From the NCBI GenBank assembly GCA_045807945.1, contig JBJMGI010000036.1:1-59288 (forward strand): a stretch of DNA of 59,288 nt, written 5' to 3'. Position numbers and translations under genes: made by a program. Source of the DNA: CAVQGF01 sp045807945 (GTDB lineage Bacteria; Acidobacteriota; Terriglobia; Terriglobales; Acidobacteriaceae). Position 1 is the stretch's first letter, and each line of letters starts with the position of its first letter. The notes beneath the pieces were generated by a model, which did no database searches, was not told where the DNA came from, and worked only from the letters and a program-made list of their open reading frames with translations. This document shows positions 41,151-50,209 of the stretch, one piece after another.

Positions 41151-42314
41151 TTACGCCTTGACAGCCATCTTGTTCAGAATCTCTTCGACTACGGAAATGG
41201 CCAGGCTGAGCTCCTCATCCTTCGTGTAAAAGTGCGGAGAGAATCGAACCCCAGCCTTCGGGCGCCAGTCCACCACTACATCGCGCCGATTCAACTCCGC
41301 AGCTACTTCTTTCGCGTTCGGCATGTCGATTGAAACCGTCCCGCCGCGTCGCTCCGGATCACGCGGCGTATTCACTCTCCAGCCGCGTGCGTCTGCCAGC
41401 TCGATCAACTTCGCCGTCTGGCGTTTGGATTTGGCGCGGATGTTCGCCGCGCCCGCTTCTTTGATGATGCGCAACCCCGGCTTCGCCGCGTGCAGCGCCG
41501 GGATATTCGTAGTCCCCGTCATGAATCGATAAGGCATGTCGGTGTATCTCTGCGGACCGATCTCAAAGTTGAACGGATTGCTGTGCGCGGTCCAGCCGGT
41601 AAACGCGGGCTCGAGTTTGTTCGCGAGCTCCGGCTTCGCGTAGAGGTAGCAAGTGCCCGGCCCACCGCACAGCCACTTCAGCACTCCGCCGGTGGCAAAA
41701 TCCACGTCCAGCTTCCGGATGTCCACCGGCATGCAGCCCAGCGAGTGGAACATATCCAGGCAGACGAGCGCGCCGACTTTGTGCGCCTTCTCGACGATTG
41801 CTGGCACATCCTTTATGTAGGAGCTGCGAAATATGACGTGCGAAATGGGAACGATCAGCGTCTCTTCATCAATGGCGTCCAGCAATCGCTCGGTGGGGAC
41901 GCTGATCCCGTCGTCGGTCTTCACCATGTGCACGCGCGCGCCGTAGCGCCGCTGCGCCTCCCAGTAATACATGACGGAGGGAAAATTGAGTTCGCTATAG
42001 ACGATCTTGTTGCGCTTGCCTTTGAAGTCGAAGCACGAGCCCACCATCGCCTGACAGGTAGTCACGTTCTGATGTACGGAGACGGACCCTTTCGGCGCGT
42101 TCATCAGTTCGCCGATCTCGTCGCCGACCTCGGCGGGCAGCATCCACCAGGCCTCTTCCCAGGCGCGCACACCTCGGCTGGCCCACGTGTCGGCGTAATG
42201 GTTCAGCTCGTCGCGCACGCCGCGCGGCATCGCCCCAAGCGAGTTCGAGATCATGTAGATCGTCTTCTCGACGATGGGGAACTCTGGGCGGAATCGCAGC
42301 AGATCATCTGTCAT
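41151..42314 (-). CDS. Kynureninase-like PLP-dependent enzyme (aminotransferase class V fold)
   Basis: 387 residues. I chose ATG 42314 because it overlaps the permease stop by four bases (ATGA). YMISNSLGAMPRGV and TWASRGVRAWEEAWW are kynureninase-like N-terminal motifs; ALVCLDMFHSLGCMPVDIRKLDVDFATGGVLKWLCGGPG holds the PLP-binding Asp and the Schiff-base Lys (LKW). Known reaction of kynureninase: cleavage of kynurenine to anthranilate and alanine; relatives include cysteine desulfurases. The coupled amino-acid permease fits an amino-acid catabolic role. Confidence 0.75.
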   Translation of the reverse strand: MTDDLLRFRPEFPIVEKTIYMISNSLGAMPRGVRDELNHYADTWASRGVRAWEEAWWMLPAEVGDEIGELMNAPKGSVSVHQNVTTCQAMVGSCFDFKGKRNKIVYSELNFPSVMYYWEAQRRYGARVHMVKTDDGISVPTERLLDAIDEETLIVPISHVIFRSSYIKDVPAIVEKAHKVGALVCLDMFHSLGCMPVDIRKLDVDFATGGVLKWLCGGPGTCYLYAKPELANKLEPAFTGWTAHSNPFNFEIGPQRYTDMPYRFMTGTTNIPALHAAKPGLRIIKEAGAANIRAKSKRQTAKLIELADARGWRVNTPRDPERRGGTVSIDMPNAKEVAAELNRRDVVVDWRPKAGVRFSPHFYTKDEELSLAISVVEEILNKMAVKA

Positions 42315-43672
42315 AGCGAAGATTGTATCCATTTTTGCGAACGCTTCCGAACGGCGAAATAGGCAAGCGTCAGTATCACCATGTACGGCCCGCCGCTTAC
42401 AATCGCGATCTGCAGTCGCGGCACCCACCACGTCGAGATCATCACCGCCACGATCGCTATGAGGGCGATCCAGGATGCTGCCGCTCCGCCTGGAGCGCGA
42501 AATGCGAGCGCATTCACTTCATGTTCAGACATTCGCCGTCGCATGGCGATGTGCGCCGCCAAAGTCATCGCCCATCCGATCATCCCCCCGAATAGCGATG
42601 TCCCGATGATATAGAGGTACGCTCCTTCGGGCAGCCTGTACTGCAGCACCACGCCGACGATGGCGCCTGCCGCCGACACGACCACGGCTGTCCGCGGCAC
42701 GCCGTTCGGGGCGACCTCCTGAAGCATCCGCGGCGCGAATCCCGACTGCGACAGCGAATACAGCATCCGGCTACAAATATATAAGGTGGCGACCGAGCCC
42801 GAGAGCGCCGCGGTCAACGCGACGAAATTCATCACTCCCGACGCAACACTCAGGTGCGCAAACTCAAACACCGTGACGAACGGGGACTCCTGCACTCCCA
42901 CCAGATTCCACGGCACCACTCCGACCAGCACCGCCGTCGCCCCGATATAAACGAACGCCAGCAATCCAAAAGCGATATAAGTCCCGCGTTTGATGGCTGC
43001 GATATCTTTCGCCTCGCCGGAACTCGCAGACAGCAGCTCGATGCCGAGGAAGCTGAACAACGCGAATGCCAGTCCTAAGAACATCCCGGCTTTTCCATTG
43101 GGGAACCATCCACCGCTCGCTTCGTACTGTGGCGCCACCTTTCCGCCAAACAGCAACGCCGTCCCGATCAGGATGAATGCGAATATCGTGACAACCTTGA
43201 TCATCGCGAACCACGTCTCGAAGCTGCCCAGGTTTCCAACCGAAAGAAGATTCACGGCGACGATCCCGCTCGAAAAGATCACGATCCAAACCACTCCGGG
43301 CACGTCCGGATACCAGTGATTCATGTACGTCGCCGCCGCAACCTGCTCGGCCCCGACCGAAAGCACGATCGCGATCCAATAGCCGTAGCGCGTGACGAAT
43401 CCGGCCCACGGACCCAGATAGATCTCAGCCGCCACGCCGAACGACCCCGCTTCCGGATGCCGCGCCGAAACCTCGCCCAGCGCCATCGTCACGATGAATG
43501 CCACTACTGCGCCGATGAGATAAGTAAAGATGATGGCGGGTCCGGCCACTTGGGCTGCAGCGCCCGATCCCAGCAGCAGACCGGTGCCGATGGAGCCACC
43601 TACAGCGACCATGGCCATCGCTCCTGCGCCGAGCCGGCGATGCAGCTTTTCTTCTTGGGGAGCCTCTTTCAT
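42311..43672 (-). CDS. APC-family amino acid permease
   Basis: About 453 residues (ATG 43672; a GTG nine bases upstream is possible). Twelve helices; the first holds the AMAMVAVGGSIGTGLLLGSG substrate-binding Gly motif of APC permeases, and VTMALGEVSARHPEAGSFG and ELLSASSGEAKDI are conserved family segments. Imports an amino acid by proton symport. The four-base overlap with a kynureninase-like gene suggests an aromatic substrate such as kynurenine or tryptophan, which is inference. Confidence 0.88.
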   Translation of the reverse strand: MKEAPQEEKLHRRLGAGAMAMVAVGGSIGTGLLLGSGAAAQVAGPAIIFTYLIGAVVAFIVTMALGEVSARHPEAGSFGVAAEIYLGPWAGFVTRYGYWIAIVLSVGAEQVAAATYMNHWYPDVPGVVWIVIFSSGIVAVNLLSVGNLGSFETWFAMIKVVTIFAFILIGTALLFGGKVAPQYEASGGWFPNGKAGMFLGLAFALFSFLGIELLSASSGEAKDIAAIKRGTYIAFGLLAFVYIGATAVLVGVVPWNLVGVQESPFVTVFEFAHLSVASGVMNFVALTAALSGSVATLYICSRMLYSLSQSGFAPRMLQEVAPNGVPRTAVVVSAAGAIVGVVLQYRLPEGAYLYIIGTSLFGGMIGWAMTLAAHIAMRRRMSEHEVNALAFRAPGGAAASWIALIAIVAVMISTWWVPRLQIAIVSGGPYMVILTLAYFAVRKRSQKWIQSSL

Positions 43673-43700
43673 CGAAGCCACATCGTACAGGACGTAGGAA

Positions 43701-43738
43701 GTAGGAGGTAGGAAGTAGGAGCCGCACCTACCTCCTAC
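43701..43738. repeat. Inverted repeat of TAGGAGG-type units
   Basis: GTAGGAGGTAGG (43701-43712) is exactly mirrored by CCTACCTCCTAC (43727-43738). Further GTAGGAA/GTAGGAG units lie to the left and CTACCTCC units to the right (43692-43758). It sits between the divergent permease and TPR-protein genes. Confidence 0.65.
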
Positions 43739-43797
43739 ACACTACCTCCTACCTCCTGCTCTTGCACTTTGGTCACGTTAACTGCCTGAACTCTTCG

Positions 43798-43826
43798 TTG
43801 CCGGCGCCGGAAATCCCGCATACAAT
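43798..43826 (+). promoter_or_regulatory. Promoter of the TPR-GAF-GGDEF gene
   Basis: TTGCCG (43798-43803), 17-base spacer, TACAAT (43821-43826). The start near 43833 lies past the ATG at 43825, so translation must begin at ATG 43867. Confidence 0.45.
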
Positions 43827-43866
43827 GAACGAGCTTCACCCCCAGACTCCAAACGGTCCAGTCCTC

Positions 43867-46506
43867 ATGTCTGACGTCGCCAAGCGTCTCGAAAAAGCCG
43901 ACAAGTATCTCCAAAAGGGCAAAATTGAGGATGCCCTTCAAGAACTGTTGCGCGCCAACGAAGAAGACCCCGCGAACGAGCCCGTAGCCCAAAAAGCCGC
44001 CGATCTTTGCGTCTCGTTGAACCGCAAAGAAGATGCCACCCGGCTGCTCGCGTTCCTTTTCGACAAGCAGGCCGGTGTCGGCGACATGGCCAAGGCCAAC
44101 ATTACTTATAAGAAGTTGCAGCGCTTCACCACGCCCACACCCGACCAGACCTACCGCTGGGCGCAGTTCACCGAGAAGAGCAACAAAAAGGAAGCACTCG
44201 AGGCGTACCGCAACTCGCTCGACGGATTCACGAAGGCAGGCCGCAAGGCAGAAGCCCTCGCGGTGATGAAGAAGCTGGTCGCGCTCGAGCCATCGTCGGA
44301 GCTTTACCAAAAGCAGGGTGCGCTCGCCGCCGAACTCAACGATGGCAGGACCGCCGCCGCCGCTTACTACCAGGTCGGCAAGATCGAAGTCGAGAACCAG
44401 CGCGACGGATTCAGCTGGTTCCAGCAGGCAAATGCGCACGATTCCAGCAACAGCGAAGTTGCGGTGGCATACGCGTGGTCGCTGCTCCACCACAATGATC
44501 CTTCAACCGCGCTAGCCATCATCGAGCCCTTCGCGAAGCAGCGTGACGCTGGTCCCGAACGCCGTGAGGCTTACGGTCGCGCGTTGATGGCGCTTCGCCG
44601 CGCCAAAGAAGCCGAACCGCTGATTTGGGAGTTGTTCCTTAAAGATCCCGCTCAGATCGATGAAGTTCTGATCCTGATCGGCACGCTGATCGACATCCAG
44701 GAATATCATCACGCGCTCGAAGTCGCGCAACGGCTCGATGCCAACGAAGAAAAAGCCGGACGCCGCAAAGAGTTCGTCACTCAACTCAAAGCGGTGACCG
44801 ACGCTCATCCGCCGAATGCCGAATTCCTCGAGTTCATGGTGGCGCTGTTCAATGCCAACAATCGCGAGCACGATTACTGCGAGACTTTGGGCAAACTTTT
44901 CGAGCTTTACTACGCCGCCGGCAATTTCCTCAAAGCGGGCGACTCGCTCGACGCCGCGGCAGAAGTAGATCCTTACGAAAAGGCTCACCAGAAGCGGCTG
45001 GAGATGTTGAAAGGGAAGATTGACGGGAACCGCTTCCGCGCCATCGCCAACCGTTTCAGCGGCGCCAAGGGCGGCGGCAGCTCAGAGGAGCAACCCGAGA
45101 AGCCGGTGGATGCCGGCGAGCCCACCATTCTTGAAGATTTCATGCTGCAGGCCGAGATCTTCCTGCAATACAGCATGCGCTCGAAAGCGGTCGAGCGCCT
45201 GGAGCGCGTCAGCAAACTCTTTCCGCGTGAGGAAGAAAAGAACGAGAAGCTACGAAGTCTTTATATGAGCGCGGGTTTCATGCCGAAATATGCTGATGGA
45301 GGCTCATCCGCCGCAGTCGGCGCGCCCAACACAGTACAGGTTCAGATGAAAACGGTGCCCACGCCGGCAGCGGGCATCGCCTCGCAACCGACTGTCATGT
45401 TCAACTCGCCCGCAGCGCGTCCGCCGGCAACTCCTCCCGCCGGAACGCCCGCACCCGACGGCAACGACGTAAACGACATTGCGCGTGTAACCGAGATCAC
45501 GCGCAACATTTATCGCCAGGCAAACGTGAAAGGCGTCCTCTTCGCCGCGGTCAACGATATCGGCCGCCACTGGAATGCCTCGCGTTGTGTCGCCGGACTC
45601 TGTACTCCCGGCAAGCCGCCATCGGCCGCGCTTGAATATTGCGCCCCCGGCATTAAGCAGTCGGACGTGATGGCTATCGTGAAGCTCATCGGGGCGATGC
45701 AGCAGCAGGCGGTCGCGAAGGGGACAGTTTCCATCCAGAACGCGAAGGCCGCTCCCGAACTGAATCCCATCCGCCCGTTTGTAGACTCGCTACAAGTCGA
45801 GTCTTTACTTGCCGTGCCTTTACTCGATGGCGAGGAGCATCAGGGCATTTTGATCCTCGAGCAATGCGGCGCTCCGCGTGTGTGGCGACCCACAGACGCG
45901 CTGGTGCTCAAGACCATCGCCGATCAGATGATGCTCGCGGTGAACAACTCCAAGCTGCGAAACCTGATGAAGACGCTCGCGGTCACCGACGAAAAGTCGG
46001 GACTGCTCAAGCGCGCCTCCTACATCGACGTACTGCTTTCGGAAACTCGCCGCGCTCTCGAACAGAATTCCACCGCGAGCGTGATGCTGCTGCATTTTGG
46101 AAAAGCGTCAGCCCTGGTGAAAGAGATCGGCGAGAACGCCGTCGAGACCATGATGCAGCAGGTCGGCCAAGTGGTCTGTTCGCATATCCGCCAGAACGAC
46201 GTCGCAGTCCGCTACGAACTGACGACCATCGCCGTCGTGCTTGCCGATACCAACGATAAAAATGCCTTCTTCGTCGTAGACAAGCTGCGCAAAGTCCTCA
46301 CGGCCACCAAAGTTCCCGGCAAAGACCGCTCCGTTCCCATGACCGTAGGTATCGCCGAGGCGGTGGTGCAATCGAAGTTCGATCCCATCGACATCGTCAC
46401 CGAGGTCATCAACCGCGCCGAGCACGCCCTTGAGGCCGCGAAGGCCGAAGGCCCGAACAAGGCGCAGTCTGTCGCGCCCATGCTCGAAGCCGCCGCCGTC
46501 GCTTAA
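43867..46506 (+). CDS. TPR-repeat protein with GAF and degenerate GGDEF domains
   Basis: 879 residues from ATG 43867 (chosen from the promoter position; ATG 43825 is in frame upstream). Residues 1-410 are TPR-type helical repeats (ADKYLQKGKIEDALQELLRANEEDPANE). A Pro/Ala-rich linker (about 475-535) leads to a GAF domain (about 540-700; GVLFAAVNDIGRHWNAS, LLAVPLLDGEEHQGILIL). The last 170 residues follow the GGDEF layout (AVTDEKSGLLKRASYIDVLL) but the signature RYGGDEF is replaced by RYELTTI, so diguanylate cyclase activity is unlikely. Probably a cytoplasmic scaffold or signal protein. No membrane helix. Confidence 0.75.
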   Translation: MSDVAKRLEKADKYLQKGKIEDALQELLRANEEDPANEPVAQKAADLCVSLNRKEDATRLLAFLFDKQAGVGDMAKANITYKKLQRFTTPTPDQTYRWAQFTEKSNKKEALEAYRNSLDGFTKAGRKAEALAVMKKLVALEPSSELYQKQGALAAELNDGRTAAAAYYQVGKIEVENQRDGFSWFQQANAHDSSNSEVAVAYAWSLLHHNDPSTALAIIEPFAKQRDAGPERREAYGRALMALRRAKEAEPLIWELFLKDPAQIDEVLILIGTLIDIQEYHHALEVAQRLDANEEKAGRRKEFVTQLKAVTDAHPPNAEFLEFMVALFNANNREHDYCETLGKLFELYYAAGNFLKAGDSLDAAAEVDPYEKAHQKRLEMLKGKIDGNRFRAIANRFSGAKGGGSSEEQPEKPVDAGEPTILEDFMLQAEIFLQYSMRSKAVERLERVSKLFPREEEKNEKLRSLYMSAGFMPKYADGGSSAAVGAPNTVQVQMKTVPTPAAGIASQPTVMFNSPAARPPATPPAGTPAPDGNDVNDIARVTEITRNIYRQANVKGVLFAAVNDIGRHWNASRCVAGLCTPGKPPSAALEYCAPGIKQSDVMAIVKLIGAMQQQAVAKGTVSIQNAKAAPELNPIRPFVDSLQVESLLAVPLLDGEEHQGILILEQCGAPRVWRPTDALVLKTIADQMMLAVNNSKLRNLMKTLAVTDEKSGLLKRASYIDVLLSETRRALEQNSTASVMLLHFGKASALVKEIGENAVETMMQQVGQVVCSHIRQNDVAVRYELTTIAVVLADTNDKNAFFVVDKLRKVLTATKVPGKDRSVPMTVGIAEAVVQSKFDPIDIVTEVINRAEHALEAAKAEGPNKAQSVAPMLEAAAVA

Positions 46507-46519
46507 TGGTCTTTAATCG

Positions 46520-46798
46520 TTACCCGGCCCGGCGCACATCGCCGGTGTAGTTCGCGTTAGTGTCGATACCGACCGTGCGGTCGCCGTAGGCACGATTTCG
46601 TCGCAGACCCCACAAACCCGCCAAGCCGATCAGCCCGAGCCAGCCATAGTCGTGGCTATTGTCGCCTCGCGGACGGGTGTTCTCAGCGCGAGCGGTTTGC
46701 GGATTGTTAGCATCAGTGGAAGTTGCGGGCTGGTCCTGTGCCATAGCCAGTCCTGTAGCGATAGCTGGCAATACCAGTAAGCTGGATATCTTGTTCAT
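46520..46798 (-). CDS. Small secreted protein with WGxxGxxG-like C-terminal anchor
   Basis: 92 residues from ATG 46798. A signal peptide ends near AMAQ; a polar middle (DQPATSTDANNPQTARAENT) leads to YGWLGLIGLAGLWGLRRNR, a Gly-rich hydrophobic segment with flanking Arg. This matches the WGxxGxxG-type C-terminal anchor seen on small surface proteins. Sorting enzyme not visible here. Function unknown. Confidence 0.55.
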   Translation of the reverse strand: MNKISSLLVLPAIATGLAMAQDQPATSTDANNPQTARAENTRPRGDNSHDYGWLGLIGLAGLWGLRRNRAYGDRTVGIDTNANYTGDVRRAG

Positions 46799-46948
46799 CT
46801 TCACGTTTCGTCTCCCTGACGAATGAGATTTGGTTTCCCTAGATGTGAGCGGATTTCCTGTTTGGAAGATGTGCACAAAATGTGGTGCTTACCTTTGTCG
46901 TCAGGACTGGCATAAGTTGGCACCCCCCAGACTGCCGGCGCAAAACAA

Positions 46949-46971
46949 AACCCTCGGCGTCGCCGAGGGTT
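46949..46971 (-). terminator. Intrinsic terminator after the lmo0937-like gene
   Basis: AACCCTCGGC / GCCGAGGGTT with a 3-base loop; on the minus strand the stem is followed by T-rich TTGTTTTG. Confidence 0.65.
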
Positions 46972-46994
46972 CTTCGTTCCAACTTGCAGGTTAA

Positions 46995-47144
46995 CTAGAC
47001 TACGGTTCTACGACCGGTGATCAGGTTGAACAGCAGAGCGATAACCGCTAATACCAACAGGATGTGGATCAGTGATCCGCCCACATGGAACGAGAATCCC
47101 AGCAGCCAGAGCACCAGCAAAATCGCGAAGATTGTCCAAAGCAT
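46995..47144 (-). CDS. lmo0937-family small membrane protein
   Basis: 49 residues: MLWTIFAILLVLWLLGFS, then HVGGSLIHILLVLAVIALLF and a short basic end (NLITGRRTVV). Two helices with a central GG turn: this is the lmo0937 family of tiny stress-linked membrane proteins. GGGGTGA ribosome-binding site. A good terminator follows. Function not established. Confidence 0.8.
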   Translation of the reverse strand: MLWTIFAILLVLWLLGFSFHVGGSLIHILLVLAVIALLFNLITGRRTVV

Positions 47145-47245
47145 CAATTCACCCCATGCCGGAATCCCGGCCTGTTCTGTTGGATTCGGGGCTGCTGTCG
47201 GGTGATGCCTACCTGGTTAACCTAAACACCTAAGTTCTGAGGGCA

Positions 47246-48739
47246 TCATTTCTGGCACCGCAGCCGGGCGATAAACACCTTTTCTCCCGTGAGTGCGATA
47301 TTTCGCAGCACCCCGCCTCCCAACTTGGCCGGGTCATGCCGGGGTTTTCCCAGTACGGAGTAAAACTGCAGCTTCGAACTGCGGCGGCAGGGCAGAGGAA
47401 CCGCGATCGTCTCCCGGCGCACGTCACGCAACATGCCCGTATGCTCGCGCACGTCGCCGTATTCCGAACTTCTCAGCCAGCCGACAATCACCAAGTCGCC
47501 AGCTTTCGTTTCAATCTCTTCAACTACCGCGTTCGATTTAGGTTTTGAGGGCAGTGCGATCGTGCGGGCCGGTACCGCGAACAGTTCGTTGAGAAATCGC
47601 AGTGCCGAGAGGTCCGGTTTAGCCTGGTGCTGCGCATCGAGCAGCCCCAGGTGAAAGTGCACCTGGTCCTTCGGCAACCGCTTCTCGGCCTGAGAAAAAT
47701 CGTCGATGCGATACCAGCCCGCGAGCGAAAGTTTTCCTGAGGCTAATGCCAGCGTGAACATCTTGAACAAGAACGTCGCCTGATACATGCGCGTGTGCTC
47801 GTACACATAGTTCGCATGGGTGTGGTCCTTCGTCGCGAACGCAGGCGAATAGCGATATTCGGGGTATCCTGCCTCGTTCAACCAAAGGTCCACACCCGAG
47901 CCGCCTTGCTGGATCAACTCCTGCATCCGCGGCACCCAGTCTTCGAATATCTCTTCCAGCCGCTGCTCATGCCACGACTCGGGATATGCATGCATCGCGA
48001 TCACATCCACGTACTGGTCGATTTTTAGCCGCATCAGCGAGCGAAAGAACTCCGTGGGCCCGCGGCTTACGCCACCTAACGCGATCACGGCTTTAGGGTC
48101 GCCTCTCCGCACCGCAGATGCTGCCAGCTTCACGAGTACGGCAAAGTCCTCGGCAGATCCTGCCCAGTAATCCTGAAGATCAGGCTCGTTCCACAGCTCC
48201 CAACTGAGAATGCGGCCGCGATACCGTGCGGCGATCCGCTCGATGAAGTCGGCATAGAGCTGGGGATCGCTCGGTGGCTGCCGCCAGAAATCCTGCTTAC
48301 TTCGCGCGGCCCACTCCGGTGTGTACGCAACGTACGGAATCAAGCGAATGCCGTGCTTCTCGGCCCGGCTGACAAAATCGTCCCAGAATTTCCATCTGTA
48401 CACCCCGCGCTGCGGCTCAATGCCATTCCAACTGAAGGCGCAGCGCAGATACTTCACTCCGGCGGATTTCGCGATACGAAGATGCCGCTCAACTCGCTCC
48501 GGGGGATCGGTCCCGTCGAAGTAGTCGTCGCCGACTGCAGTCGGCATGAAGTAGAAGCCTTGCTGGTCGGTTCCCGCAGCGTGCGAGTTAGGAAATCGAT
48601 TGAGCGGGAGCACGCGGTGATGCAGTCCTACTCCCAAAACCGACTGGCTGTTGGCTGGATTCGAAAGTACGCCGCAAAACACTAGAACCACCAAAGTCGC
48701 CCGCAATCTTCGGGATCCTTTTCGGACAAGCTGCAGCAT
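47246..48739 (-). CDS. Secreted clan-A glycoside hydrolase (GH5/GH39-like)
   Basis: 497 residues from ATG 48739 with a signal peptide (core LRATLVVLVFCGVL). A TIM barrel follows: VKYLRCAFSWNGIEPQRGVY, then the acid/base E185 in WELWNEPD and the nucleophile E289 in DLWLNEAGY. A C-terminal beta domain (about 400-497) with VVEEIETKAGDLVIVGWLRSSEYGDV is typical of GH39-type enzymes. Acts on a beta-linked polysaccharide outside the inner membrane; the sugar cannot be named from sequence. Confidence 0.8.
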   Translation of the reverse strand: MLQLVRKGSRRLRATLVVLVFCGVLSNPANSQSVLGVGLHHRVLPLNRFPNSHAAGTDQQGFYFMPTAVGDDYFDGTDPPERVERHLRIAKSAGVKYLRCAFSWNGIEPQRGVYRWKFWDDFVSRAEKHGIRLIPYVAYTPEWAARSKQDFWRQPPSDPQLYADFIERIAARYRGRILSWELWNEPDLQDYWAGSAEDFAVLVKLAASAVRRGDPKAVIALGGVSRGPTEFFRSLMRLKIDQYVDVIAMHAYPESWHEQRLEEIFEDWVPRMQELIQQGGSGVDLWLNEAGYPEYRYSPAFATKDHTHANYVYEHTRMYQATFLFKMFTLALASGKLSLAGWYRIDDFSQAEKRLPKDQVHFHLGLLDAQHQAKPDLSALRFLNELFAVPARTIALPSKPKSNAVVEEIETKAGDLVIVGWLRSSEYGDVREHTGMLRDVRRETIAVPLPCRRSSKLQFYSVLGKPRHDPAKLGGGVLRNIALTGEKVFIARLRCQK

Positions 48740-48769
48740 CTTTCTAAAGATGCACCTGCCCAAACGGAG

Positions 48770-48852
48770 GTCATCCCGAGCGAAGGTCGCTGCGGCGACC
48801 GAGGCGAGGGATCTGCAATTTGCAGATACTGGCCACTGAACACTGGCCACTG
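48770..48852. repeat. Intergenic repeat: CCCGAGCGAAG element, inverted repeats and ACTGGCCACTG pair
   Basis: Contains a TCATCCCGAGCGAAGG element, a GGTCGC-TGCG-GCGACC hairpin, ATCTGCAA-T-TTGCAGAT, and two copies of ACTGGCCACTG (48828-48838 and 48842-48852). It fills much of the space between the glycoside hydrolase and thiolase genes. The rest of the gap (to 48992) shows nothing clear beyond a GGAG near the thiolase start. Confidence 0.6.
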
Positions 48853-48992
48853 TTAAACTAGAGTGTTTGAGCCTGTAGCGCGATTTGGCCCGTACGGGTC
48901 GACGAATCGCGCCGTCCGCATCGCCTAACTACAGCTGAAGAGATTTACCTCTCCAGCGGTTTAGTGCGGAGGATTGGGAAAATCCGGAGCAC

Positions 48993-50189
48993 ATGAACAT
49001 AAAAGACATCGCTATTGTTGCCGGCGCCCGCACTCCGATGGGGCGCTACTGTGAAAAGCTGCGCGACTTCACTCCTATGGAACTCGGTGCCATCGCCGGC
49101 AAAGAAGCCATCAGGCGCTCCGGCGTCGAACCAAAAGACATCGACCACGTCGTCTACGGACACGCCCAGCAGACCTCGTCTGACTCGCATTACGGCGCGC
49201 GCCACGTCGGCTTGCTCGCGGGACTTCCGATCGAGACGCCCGCACTCACCGTCAATCGCCTGTGCGGTTCCGGTATGCAGTCCATCGTGACCGGCGCGCA
49301 GATGATCCAGCTTGGCGAAGCGAAGGCCGTCCTCGCCGGCGGCATGGAGTCCATGTCCCAGGCGCCATTCGTTGTGCGCGGCGCGCGCTGGGGCATCGGT
49401 CTCGGCCAGGGCAAGCTCGAAGATTCGCTTATGCAGGGCCTGCTCGACACGCAATGCGGCATGTACATGGCGCAGACCGCCGAAGAATATTCGCGACAGC
49501 AGGGCATCACCCGCCAGCAGATGGATGAGTTCTCGCTGCTCTCGCAAAAGCGCGCTGCCGACGCGCAGCAGGCATGCCGCCTTTCGGAAGAGATCACGCC
49601 CGTCGCGCTGAAAGACCGCAAAGGCAAACTCACCGGTGAGATGTTCGAGAAAGACGATCATCTTCGTCCGCAGACCACCCTCGAAGGTCTCGCGAAGCTT
49701 CCGCCCGCCTTCGGTAAGGACGGAATGGTCACCGCCGGAAACGCCAGCGGCATCGTCGATGGCGGCGCGGCCGTCGTGCTCATGCCACTCGCCGACGCAG
49801 AAAAGCGCGGACTGAAACCGATGGGACGCCTGGTCAACTGGGGAATCGCCGGAGTCGATCCGAAGATCATGGGCTCAGGTCCCGTGCCCGCGACGCGCAA
49901 GGCTCTCGAGCGCGCCGGACTGAAACTCGCCGACATCGATCTGATCGAAGTGAACGAAGCCTTCGCCGGCCAGTATCTCGCCGTGGAGAAAGAACTCGGC
50001 CTCGACCGCAACAAGACCAACGTGAACGGCGGTGCTATCGCGCTCGGCCATCCGCTGGGCTCGACGGGGACGCGTTTGGTCGTGACATTGCTCTACGAAC
50101 TACGCCGCCGCAAGCAAAAGTACGGATTGGCCACTGCGTGTATCGGTGGCGGGCAGGGGATTGCGGTGATTGTGGAATCGCTTTCGTAG
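48993..50189 (+). CDS. Acetyl-CoA acetyltransferase (thiolase)
   Basis: 398 residues, the normal size. Catalytic C91 in NRLCGSGMQ, H353 in GGAIALGHPLG and C383 in ACIGGGQG form the complete thiolase set. Reaction: condensation of two acetyl-CoA to acetoacetyl-CoA or the reverse. It is followed on the same strand by 3-hydroxyacyl-CoA dehydrogenase and enoyl-CoA hydratase genes, so the three enzymes can join acetyl-CoA and crotonyl-CoA. A GGAGG-like CCGGAG lies just upstream. The symbols atoB, phaA or thlA would all fit. Confidence 0.94.
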   Translation: MNIKDIAIVAGARTPMGRYCEKLRDFTPMELGAIAGKEAIRRSGVEPKDIDHVVYGHAQQTSSDSHYGARHVGLLAGLPIETPALTVNRLCGSGMQSIVTGAQMIQLGEAKAVLAGGMESMSQAPFVVRGARWGIGLGQGKLEDSLMQGLLDTQCGMYMAQTAEEYSRQQGITRQQMDEFSLLSQKRAADAQQACRLSEEITPVALKDRKGKLTGEMFEKDDHLRPQTTLEGLAKLPPAFGKDGMVTAGNASGIVDGGAAVVLMPLADAEKRGLKPMGRLVNWGIAGVDPKIMGSGPVPATRKALERAGLKLADIDLIEVNEAFAGQYLAVEKELGLDRNKTNVNGGAIALGHPLGSTGTRLVVTLLYELRRRKQKYGLATACIGGGQGIAVIVESLS

Positions 50190-50209
50190 GAGTTGTTGGA
50201 AACCTACCC

